Source of the DNA: Chinchilla lanigera
Lineage: Eukaryota; Chordata; Mammalia; Rodentia; Chinchillidae
Reading direction: 5' to 3'
NCBI RefSeq assembly: GCF_000276665.1
Contig: NW_004955405.1
Coordinates: 11,201,408 to 11,265,407 of the forward strand
DNA: 64,000 nt
Shown in pieces: positions 1-11,869 of the stretch. Each line of letters starts with the position of its first letter. Position 1 is the first letter of the stretch. The notes beneath the pieces were generated by a model, which was not told the origin of the DNA, made no database searches, and saw nothing but the letters and a program-made list of their open reading frames with translations. Made by a program: the position numbers and the translations under genes.

Positions 1-197
1 ACTTACATAGTTTTCTTCATGTACTTCAAATCTTAAATATGTTCAGTATGTGTAGAAGATACTTGTAATCTAGCAAAATGAGACATTTTAGTAAGAAACC
101 TGCTTCTGACCTATATATCACTCACTTAATTTAATTACAAAGCCAAAGCAAAATTTTAAAGGGGCTTGACTGATGAAGGCTTCAGATATTCCCAGGT
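1..197 (-). other. TSPAN8: TSPAN8 3'UTR, partial
   Basis: Sequence after the stop codon. No AATAAA (tttatt on the plus strand) occurs in these 197 bases, so the polyadenylation site is probably beyond the left edge of the window. Inference from position only. Confidence 0.7.
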
Positions 198-251
198 TCA
201 TTTGTTCCCAATCTGGCAATACAGGACCATAGAAAACACCAAACCAAGTAT
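198..251 (-). CDS. TSPAN8: TSPAN8 coding exon 8, C-terminus and stop
   Basis: Encodes the end of TM4 and the tail, [17 protein letters not shown], followed by TGA (200-198). The acceptor is CCCTAG (AG at 253-252). The tail matches the human protein closely, with C230 as a likely palmitoylation site. The exon continues into 3'UTR. Confidence 0.96.
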   Translation of the reverse strand: MLGLVFSMVLYCQIGNK

Positions 252-3200
252 CTAGGGAATAAAGTAATAAGATTAACATGGAATTTAAGGCAAAACACCA
301 GAGACATTATAAGTAAACAAAAAGAAAATATACATGAAAATATTCTGTTGTATGTCTATTGACTCTTTCCCGGGTAATTGGTACAGAAGAGCACTAAGAA
401 ATCTGAAGAGTTTTTTTATTGTGTTGGGCTTGTGTGTATGTGTGTGTATGTGTTTGTGTGTTTCAGCTGGCCAGTAAATATTTAACAGCCCTTTTTCATT
501 CTGAAGCAAAAGTTGTCACCATAGTATTTCCCTCTTCTTTCTCCAGGACGTACGTGTTTTTGTAGAGTGTCTCCTGAGGACCTAAGCACTCTAGGAGCTA
601 AATATACCTACTACCTCCACAAAAAGTCTATAGTCATCCGGTTTAGATTGCCTGCATAAAAATCAAGGAGTCTAGAATTTCTCTTGCCATAGTTTTAGAT
701 ATTGCCTAGTAGAATGAAAATAAAGTAACTTTTTGTCTTTAAAAAAACCTCTTACCTAGGAGGAATAGCTTAACTCAGAAATTTTCTTGGAAGTGAAAAA
801 GCACCACTGAAAATCTGGCATCATTCCATCTCATTAGCTCTTCTAATACTAAGGAAGCCCAGAGCTTGCTCTGGCTAATTGGCTCTGGAGTTGCTGACTT
901 GTGGGTGGTGGTTTTGATATAGAAATGTCAGAAAGGACTTGTGTGCATCACAGACTGAAAATTTCTTCTTATCCTTCCCTTTTGAAGAGAAGCAGGAATT
1001 AGGGCAAGGTGTCATTTCTGCTGAGTCATCTCAAACACTACTAAGGTGTTAACTTCCTGCTTACTAATTCCTTCCTGGAAATGTGATTCAACTGCCAATA
1101 TTTCTTACTCCATAAAAAGAGAAATAAAACAGACAGCTACTCTCTGAAATAATGATTTTCTTTCAAAATGTTCTAAAATGCAGTATTAAAATGTAATCTT
1201 TTTGCCTTGAGCCCAGTCCTTAAATCTGGGGGACAAAAATGAAGGAATAAAGGAAATGGGCAAAATAATGGAATAAGGCAACTATCGTATTTTATGGCTA
1301 CATCCTTGAAGCAGAAGCCAATCATTCATCAACAGAGTAGACAGGCAATATCACACTTCCTTGCATTTATTGTCTCTGAAATGAACGTATATGAATGTCC
1401 AGAAAAATAGCAAATAGAAGGGATTCATCATATTATAATTTATGCTAAGACTTAGAACAAACTCCCTAAGTTATATGTAGAGTTTCCCATATTTTGAAGC
1501 AGTTCAAAAAATGTGATAGAATTTTCATTTTTCTTTTTAACTGCTCTATTCAGAGGACTTCTTATCGGGATAACTTTCATTCTATAAACATGACTATTAA
1601 TGTCAATCACTTTTTACTTTTTAAATTAAAGACAGAAAAATACTTATAAGTTGCTGGAGTCAAATAAAGAGAGTTCTGATCGTCTGGTTAAGTCTAAATA
1701 ATAAAAATTCAGTGTCTACAGATGATTTTTTTTATAGAATAAAGCATTTTGCTTGGATTCTTAGTATCTAATGTGAGAAGAACCCTTCAGGTTGGGCTAA
1801 AGCCCTGAAAATAAATTCACTCACCCTTTCAAAGCCCATGCCACATGGGTACTCCCTTTCTTCACAGAAGGCCTCAATGTATTTTCTGCATGGAGATCAT
1901 TGCTTCTGTTTCATTAAAATATTTCTCAGGGGACATTTCCTTTCCATGTATTGTTGTGGTTTTTTATTTTTTAAATTTGAATTTGAGAAACATGCTCTCG
2001 TCATATACAACCCTAAATGCACCTGATCTCATCTAAACTTGGGACTCTGAGAAGGGAGATGGGCCTAAATTTTAGGCAACTAGGACTCTAGAAAAAATTG
2101 TACTATATTTGTGGGTAAATTTTTATAAACTGGATAAGACAATTTTCAAAGTTTCTTTTGAATAAAGGAAAGAGAAACATATAATGATTTTTTTTTTTTT
2201 TTTTTTTTTGCTTCAAACCTACAATGAGAGCAGATTTTTAATTGAGGAACTAAACCAAGTACAGTTTCCAATAACTTTTTCTAACCAACTGCTAACCTCA
2301 TCTACATAGTCTAGAAATCACACTTAATTTAACTGGTCTAACAAAAAATGATTATGCTGCTGGGGATGTAGCCCAGTGGCACAAGTGCCTGCCTGGCAAA
2401 CGCAAGGTCCTGAGTCTATTCCCAGTATCCAAAAAAGAAGATTACATTTTATGACAAAAACATATATTGTACAAAAAGTTTTATTAAGCCATTTCCCTTC
2501 TCAGACCATTAAAAAAACCAATAAAATATCTAATCATGTTACAACTACATGGAGTACACCAACTTCATAAAATATTGAACTGCACTATTCTTGTACTCAT
2601 ATTTTCCACTAGATTTATTCAGATTTTTGGCAATACCATTGGCTATGATAAGAAAGTCAGCAACATCCCCTACAGGTTATACCAGTATTCTTTTTTATTT
2701 TTTATTTTTTGGCTTTGCTTTTCAGAAACTTCTTGAAAGCATCTGAATCTGATTATACTCTGAAGTTTAACATTAACATTCAAAACCTCAATTAAAGCCT
2801 ACTCTCTTGATCATTTGTATTTTTTGCTTGTTTGTTTATTTGTTTGTTGGTGTTGATTTATTGGGCCTGGACATGCTAAGCACATGTTCTATCACTGAGC
2901 TACACTCCTAGGCCCAATCATTCATTTCAGGTCTATGCTATCTATATATGTGCTCATGTGCTATATTTTTACAGAAACTTGACTATATATAGATATATAC
3001 ATCTATGTATAGATATATGTATAGATATTTTAAAGACATATATATCTTTTAGATGTCTATAATCTGCCTATATATGTATAGATATATAGATATATAGAAA
3101 TATATAGAGGGGTTGGGGATATAGCTCAGTGGCATAAGTGCCTGCCTGGCAAGTGCAAGGTCCTGAGTTTGATTTCCAGCACCAAAAAAACCCTAAAAGC

Positions 3201-6200
3201 TTCTTATATATATATATTTACTCTTTTCTATGGCCAGTAGACCTTATATCTGAATTGTGTAACTTGTGTAAGCCCAGAATACAAAGTAAAGAAAGGACAT
3301 TTTAGAAAATGCAGAGTCCCTAGAAACAGATCTAACACACCATTCCCTTTGACTTTCCTCCTGTAATAGACATAAAGAGAGCCATATCCTACAAATAGAG
3401 AATGCTTCACATTTAATCCCATTCATTTGGGCTACAAAAAATAATGCACAGCAGCCCAATTTACTGCTAATAGTCGCTAGCTGTCCTTTAATGCTTGGGT
3501 GGAAAACCACCAGTCACCTGAATGACCACTTGGAACACGAACTTGCTTTAATCTGAGCTAAAACTCTTGTCTGGCAGTGATGTGGCACAAGAGGTAGAAA
3601 GCTGCCAGAAAGTTCAAGGAAACATTCCACAGCACTCCTTGATAGTGAAGCAAAAGTCACTCAGCTGAGTCCAGCAGCCCACAAAAGCATTAACTAGGGA
3701 GATGCCTTACATTGAATTCTCACTAATGCTGTGAAATAGGATTGTGAGTGAACTTGACTCTTGATTTTGGAATTACTTAGGATGTGGGATAATTCCAAAA
3801 CTGCTTCTCTGAAACAGTTTTATTTCACATTCTCGACAAAGATTTTTAGGCTTTATAGAAAACATTCCTCAGGTCCTAAAATTCATCCCAAGAAAACCCA
3901 TCAAGATGAAAATCCTATGCAAGATATTTTTTCAACATCAATAAATATATTGATAAGAGTAATACAGAATCCTTCATCAGAACTTAATTGAAAACCTCTT
4001 GAAGGGAGTTTGTAGCATGTAAGCTTAGAATTTATTAAATTTCTGTAGAATGGAATAACATTGAAATAGCTTTCCATACTCTTGAGTTCAGTTTTAATTT
4101 TCTATTTCAGAATCATGAGATAAGAGCTATAAAGATTAGTTCTTCACTTTTGTTTGGTCCTTATTTTCCCACTTCAGAAACTTTAACCCTTGTTCTCATT
4201 TTCAATGGGAAAAAGATACCTAAACTAAGAACTGTATAAAAATTGGTACTAGTTTTTTCTCACTAAGTCATTCAAAAATGATATTCTTGGCCCTGTTCAG
4301 CTCATAGGACTACTTCTCGTGCCAGACTCAACGCAAATTTAGAGAGATTCTGGGCCTTAAGCAGTTGATATCAATATTTTTCTAAAGTAAGACTTTCAAA
4401 AATTTGCTTTATCATATGTACTCATTAAAAGAACTAATGAACAAAGAGTAATGAGAGAAAAGTCAATCATGCAATAGTTTACGCACCTCAATAACTGCCA
4501 GTCCAAACGCGATTCCAATAACTATGACAATGTGTTTTTCAACTGACTCTTTTATGAAAGAAATGCATGTCTGTTTAAAAAAAACACACACACACACAAA
4601 AGTTACTTTTTAAAGCTGGGCCTGAGGACACAATCCTGTAATACCAGAACTCTGGGAAGCAGAGGATCACAAGTTTGAGCCCAGTCTGGGCAATTTAGCA
4701 TTTTAACAACTTAGCCAGATCATGTCTTAAAATTAAAAACAGGTTGGGGATGTAGTTCTATGCAAAGGCCCTGGGCTCAATCCCTGTATCACAAAAAAGA
4801 AATCTTTAATTATAAATAATCTTTTTCACAAATATTTTCCAGATTATAAAGCATTTGAGGAGCAAAGTTTTGCTTACACAACCCAGTTGCTAAAACTAAG
4901 GATTGAGAATTATAAATAATTTTTTCACCAACATCTAAAATTATAATTTTTATGATATAAAATTTATAAACAATAATTTTATTCTAACTTCAGATTATTC
5001 ATTATGAAATATATATCATCTTGATTGGAATTTTTAGGTTTGTAATCTACAGCAACAAGGTCCTTGACTGAAGTTTTATTAATTATATAGCAAAATACTA
5101 ATTTTTTGAAAATGAGTTTTCTACGTCTTTTAATGATGTCTACCGAGGTAATTTTTCCCTTAGAAAGAAAAATATCATGTCTATTATTATTCAAGTATTT
5201 AGCATAAAAGAATTTAGAAATGTGCCCTTCTGCTACATTTTTTGAAATGTATTCAAACCAGCATGCAATTAATTCCAAATTTAAAGCAATTCAGAACCAG
5301 TCTAAAAATTTCAGCAACTATAAATTATAATTTTTAAATAAGAAAATACTGCACAATGGGATAGTAATATTGATCGCATTGCTATAAAATATATCATTTG
5401 CATGGCAATCATATATATGCAAATAAAAACTACTGCTACTTTCTAAATTTGAGTATCTCATAAGGCTAAGTCTTCTCTCTTTATTCTTCAACATAAGCGG
5501 TTCCATCTGCATCTGATCCAAAGCAAAAAGCATTTGTGGAGATTATCATGTTATTTAGAGTTAATTATGAGATTAGTGATCATACCTACAAAGTCACATT
5601 CATTGTATTTGAGAGATTTTTCTTTTTCCATTCCCCCAGGTGAATGCAGTTATTTTAGCAAAGAAGAGGGAAAAGAAAAGAAAAAGCAGATGAGAAAAAA
5701 GAAATAGAGGAAAAAAGAGAGAAACAAAGAAAGAGGTGAATGGCAGATTCTTGTTTCATTAATTTTTTATTTTAAATAGAATAAAAAAGTTTAAAAACAT
5801 TAAAAATGATACAGAATTTCAAAACAAGGTGATAGGACATCAGATTTCTTATCTTTTGAGACTTCTGTTTTAATTTTTTTATTTTAAAGAGAAAAAAGAA
5901 TAACAACAACAAAGACAAAAATAAAACAACACAAAAACAATAAAAATGATTCAGAATTTCAAAACAAGATGATAAGAAATTAATAATGGTTGTTATATTA
6001 CATATTGTTATCTTCAACGAATTTGCTCAGATTACCAGATGTAAGAATGGAAGATTGAGTGAACAATTAAAGGGAATAAAAACTTTTTTTAAAAAATTAA
6101 GAAACAATAGAGAGTTTCACTAAACAAGATGGTAGAAATTCAACAGTGGTTGTTATATTGCATATTGCTAGCTTCAAAATAGTTGCTCAGATTACCAGAT

Positions 6201-9200
6201 ATAAGCATGCAAAATTGGTTTTAAAAAATTTAAGAATTAACTGTTCCTTTCAATAAACCCATAGACATCAGCAGTATAATTATCCCAGCTATCCTTGTAT
6301 ATACATGTATATTTTTCCCTTCCTTCTTTCTTTCTTTTCTCTTTTCACTCATCCCAGTTGTTCCTTCCCTTTGAGCAATTTCTTTCCCTTTCACAATATC
6401 TTTTGTATCTTTCAGGTTTAATCTATTCTTTCAAGTTCTTACACTAGGGAGACAATATAATGTTTAAACATGCAGGTCTGATTTATTTCACTTATATGTA
6501 TGGTCTCTAGTTGCATCTATTTACCTATAAAAGCCTCAAGTTTATCTTTTTTACAGCTGAGTAATACTTCATTGTATAAAAATACATCTTTCTTATCCAT
6601 TCCTCTGTTGATGTGCATTTGGGTTGTTTCCAAGATGTAGCTATACAACACAGGTGCACATATATTGTTGTGGTATGTTATTTTCAGTTCTTCTGGAACA
6701 ATATCCAGACTGGGAATAGCTGGGTTGAATAAGACTGCTAACCCTAGTTTTGGGAAGAATCTTTACACTGATTTCCACACTGGTTGTACCAGTCTACACT
6801 CCCATCAACAGTGGAGAAGGATTCCTTTTTCCCCCACAGCCCCTCCAGCATTTTTTATTGGTTGATTTCTTGATGATAGCCATTCTTTCTGGAGTGAGAT
6901 GGAATCTCAGTGTTGTTTTAATTTGCATTTCTTGGATGACTAATGATGTTGAACATTTTGTCATATATTTATTTGCCATCTGTATCTTTTTCATCTGATA
7001 AGTATGTGTTCATCTCAGGTGCCCATTTTTGGATTGGGTCTTTGAATTTTGGAGGCGTGATATTTTTTAATTCTTTATATGTTCTTTTTTTATTTTTTTT
7101 ATTTTAAAAATAAAAGGAGGAAAACATTAACAGACAGACAACCTTTTACAAAATAGCAAAAGAACAGTACAGACAATACAGAGTTACAAAGTGGTAGGAA
7201 ATTAACAATGCTTGTTGTATTACATATTGATATCTTCAAAGTGGTTTCTCATGAAAACAGATAGAGACATGCAATACTGATCAATCAAGGACTCACTGAC
7301 AGTTTCTTTCAGCAAAGAAATAGAAGACAGTAGAACAACTATGTTAACTATCCTTTATATACATACATGCAAAATTTCTCCTTCTTTCCCTTCTCTTGTC
7401 CCACATCCCAATTGCCCTTTACCTCTGAGTGTTTTCCTATCATTTCACAATGTCTAACACACCTACTAGTTTAAATTAACTCTTTCAGGTTTTACACTAG
7501 TGAAACAATGTGGTGCTTGCACATGTATGTCTGATTTATTTCACTTATGAGTATGGTCTCTAGTTGTGACCATTTACCTATAAAAGCCTCGAGTTTATCT
7601 TTCTTCATAGCTGAGTAATATTCCATTATACAAAAGTACCACAATTTTCTTATCCAATCCTCGGTGGATGGACATTTGGGTTGCTTCCACAATTTAGCAA
7701 TTACAAATTGTGCTGCTATGAACATAGGTGCACATATTCTTTATATGTTCTAGATAAAAGTCCTTAATCTGAGGGACAGTTGGCTAAAATTTTTTCACAA
7801 TTCATAGGTTTTCTTTTCACTCTGTTGGTGATTTCCTTCGATGTGCAAAAACTGTTTGATAAGATAAGATCCCAGTTGTTGATTCTTTGTGAAGTATTTC
7901 TCATGCAGTTTGGTTTTTGCTCATGAACTCTTTGCCTACCCCTATGTCTTCAAGATTTCTACCCACTTTCTCTTCCAGTACATTGTGTTTCTATTTTAAT
8001 ATTTAGATTTTTAATCCATTTGGACTTTAGTGCATGATGATAGATATAGGTCTAATTTTAGTCCTCAGCATGTGGAGAGGCAGTGTTTTCAGCACCATTT
8101 ATTAAAAGGCTATCTTTCTTCCAGTGAACATGTTTGGCCCCTTTGTCGATGATATGGTGGCTGAGTGTCTGCAGTTGTGTCTGCATCTTCTACTCTGTTC
8201 CATGAATCTTCAGGTCTGTTTTTTGCGGGTACCATGCTGACTTTATCACAGTAGCTTTGTAGTCAGGGATTTTGATGCCTCCTGCCTTGTCTTTGTTGGC
8301 CAGGAATGCCTTTGCGCTTGTAGATCTCCTCTGTTTCCAAATGAATTTCAGGAATATATTCTCTAGATCTGTAAGTTGTGCTAATGGTATTTTGATCAGG
8401 ATTGCAGTAAATATATATAACAGTCTTGGGAGTATGGCTATTTTCACAATGTTGGTTCTTCCTCTCGGTGACCAAAGAATATCTTTCCACTTTCTGAAAT
8501 CTTCTTCAATTTCTTTTTTTCAGAACACTGTAGTTTTCACTGTATAGATCTTTTACTTCCTTTGTTAGATTGCTTCCGAAGTCTTTCATTTTTTTGCTGT
8601 TGTGAACGGTGTGGTAAAGATGCTATTGTGAAAGGTATGGTTTCCCTAATTTCTCTCTCAGTGTGTTTGTTGTTTGTGTATGGGAATCCTATTGATTCTG
8701 AGTGTTCACTTTGTGTCCGGCTGCATTACTGAATTTTGTTATTAAATCTTCAAGTCTTTTGGTGAAGTTTTTGGGATCTTCCATGTAGAGTGTCATGTCA
8801 CCTGTAAATAATGGTAATTTCACTTCTTCATTTCCTGTCCTTATTCATCTTATTTCTCTCCTGTCTAACTGCTCTGGCTAATGTTTCCAGAACTATATTG
8901 AATAGGAGTGGTGACAGTGGACATCCTTGTCTTGTTCCTGATTTTAAAGTAAAAGTTAAAGTTTTTGTCCATTTAGTATGATGTTGGCAGACTTCTTGCA
9001 AATGACACATGGCAGTTGGAAATTTTTAGTGAATTTATAACTTTGCTTTTGGGGAACTAGAGCATCTATCAGCGTTTATTTAGCTGTATTATTTGTGAAC
9101 TTTCAGGAAATGTCCATGAGGGGCTTTCAGAATCTATCTTGAGTAAAATATCTTTGTAATGAATCTTCAACAGGAGATAAACATCAATTTGTGATTGAAT

Positions 9201-11832
9201 TTAATAATTTCCTCATTATCCTAAGAGGAAACTACATTCATTTGTATCATATCTATTTCCCCTCTTCCTTATGGATACTGTATCAATAAAATTAAGTAGG
9301 CAAAAAGAGATCAGAGAGGAGTATAAAAAATGAGAACAAAAATTTAGTGAATACTTTAACAGTAGCGCTACACGCTCACATTGTATTCTCATAAATAACT
9401 TCTCCCCCATGAGTTATGTCAGATACTAATAACAGCAATTATTTTCCAGAACAAAGCTCCTTTAATTTTGACAAGATTGATAACCAAGATCACTGGTCAG
9501 GAGGAGCACAGTTTCCCTGTCCTCTGGTTCACAAACTTAATCCGTTCCATGATTCTGAGGAAGATGACTGTGATTGTATTCATTACCCCATGTGCAGTTT
9601 GCAAACAGAAGCAAATTTGGCCAAATGCTTCTGCTTGTGAACCAAATTGTGAACAAAAGCATTTGTAAAGCAAGGTATCATTTGTACTTCCTTTTATATA
9701 TTAACTTCAGTATCTAGTTACTAAACTAAAACAACGCGAGATTGAAAATAATCTTTAGGTATTCTGTAAATTAATTCATTGTGAATTATGACAGCTTTTA
9801 CATATCTCCCCCCCAACTAACTAGATCATAATCTTTAGAAGATCCAGAAGCATTTCCATTTTTAGGAAGAATCCATTGATACAGAATAGGCACTAAAGAA
9901 AAATAGCAAGTAAATGAAACACATATCTACTGTCATTTGTGTACACATTCCTTCCTTAGCAAAAGGGACAGTTTATGATAAATTCTGTAGTAAGAGACAA
10001 ATGTCATGTCCTCTATGAAGTCATATCCTGAATTTTAAAAGCCTAGTTAGATGGGGACCCATAAACCTGTGTCTGCCCCTGTCCAAGAAACGTCAATAGT
10101 CCACTGGGTTAAAGTTGACTAATTTTCTCTCCTGCTTATTTAGAATGGATTTCCAGTGACTAATAAAAGGCCTGGACTATAGGAAGTGGTCAACAAATAT
10201 TTGATGAATTAATCAATGGAAGAAATATTATAACAATATATCAGTGTACACAAGTCACATAAATATGATATATGCAGCACATAAAATATATGCTTATCTT
10301 TTCAAATTGACTTTAAAATTTCATGCAACTTTTTGATTGCAGCAATTACTAGGTAAGCTGATAGGTACATTCAAGATTGAGAACCCAAACCACTAAATAC
10401 TAAATCTTTTCTTCATACTTATAAAGTTTCTTGCAAAAAGAAATCTTGCTTTTGTGGTACTGGGGATTGAACCCAAAGGCACTCTACCACAGAGCTATAT
10501 CACCAGCCCTTTTATTTTTTATTATGAAACAGGAGACAGGCTCTCATTAAATTACCCAGAAAGACTCAAACTTGCATTCCTCCTGCCTCAACCTTCCTAC
10601 ATACTGAAATTACAGACATGCATGCCCCACCATGCCCTATTGAAAAGAAAAATCACTTATTTACAAAAAACTTGACTTTTAAAGTTAAAGTGGAAATACT
10701 GATTACTAGGACTTAAGTTAAAATATAAAATTAATTAGAGAAGAGAATAATGATTAAGTTCACCAAAAACAGAGCAAAATCTCAACTTCTATATTAGTTT
10801 ATATTTTTCCTTTCATCATAGAATGTTACTTTGACCTTTAAAATTGGATTTAAATGATGCCAAACTCATAGAAAAAAAGAAAGATTTCAAATTTTTATAT
10901 CTGCTTTTATTCTTTAATAAAGCTTTTTAAAATTTGGATAATTTCTAAGATTTTTGTATCATGATTTTCATAGTAGTTGATGATTTCACAAGTTTTGTAG
11001 AATTTCATTGCATAAAGAAAATAACAGGGCCACTTACTGTGCCAAGTTTTATTTAGTACTTACCTCTCTGTAAACTTTTTTTCCACTATATGTCATACAA
11101 GCACCTGAATCACATGCACATGACTCGGAAATTGAGTCAAAATTACTTCCCCAATCAGCAGGTCCATTGACCAAACCACAGCATTCAAACTGTTTAGTGA
11201 AAATGAGATGAAAAGTAGTCACCAAAAAGATTAAAACATTATACATACATTTAATTGTATTTTCCTAAATATTATTATGAAGATAATTCTTATGTTGAAG
11301 TATAATACAAGTCACCACTCCCTCTTCTCTAAGTGTAGCAGAAAAATAAAAGATTTTTTCTTTCATTTTGGTCTTAATAGTAACAGAGGAAAAATTGGGC
11401 TAAGATGCCAAGTCTGCTTTAAAATTCATGAAAGTATTTGCTCAACACTACAGTTGATTTAGAGTTGAGAGTAATGATTGATAATAGGCATGAGAAACAC
11501 TGCATTGTATAAAAATGATGGGCACTGGGTTGTTTCCAAGATTTTGCTATGACAAAGTTTATGGCATTTTCATAGAATGGAGCATTACTCAGCAATAAAG
11601 ATACATTTGAGACTTTTATAGATAAATAGATGCAACTGGAGACCATACTGATAAGTGAAGTCAGACCCACGTATATGAACATTGTATTGTCTCTCTAGTC
11701 TAAGAACCTGAAAGAGTAAATAAAACTGAAAAGTATAATAGATATTGTGAAAGGGAAAGAAACTGCCCAATAGGAAAGAACAACTGGGATGAGGTAAAGG
11801 AGAAAAGAAAGAAAGAAGGAAGAAAAAAATAC

Positions 11833-11869
<37 letters not shown>

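Larger units (their letters stand above)
252..4486 (-). other. TSPAN8 intron 7 content
   Basis: AT-rich intron. It holds a T22 run at 2188-2209, three ID-related SINE pieces (2358, 2848 and 3108) and a TATAGA-rich simple tract at 2985-3107. The rest (about 260-2180 and 3200-4480) shows no gene and no repeat I can name. Confidence 0.6.

Noticed and set aside
7492..9010. L1 ORF2 protein fragments as possible genes
   Set aside because: Frameshifted and stop-ridden pieces of a dead, 5'-truncated L1. Annotated as mobile element only.
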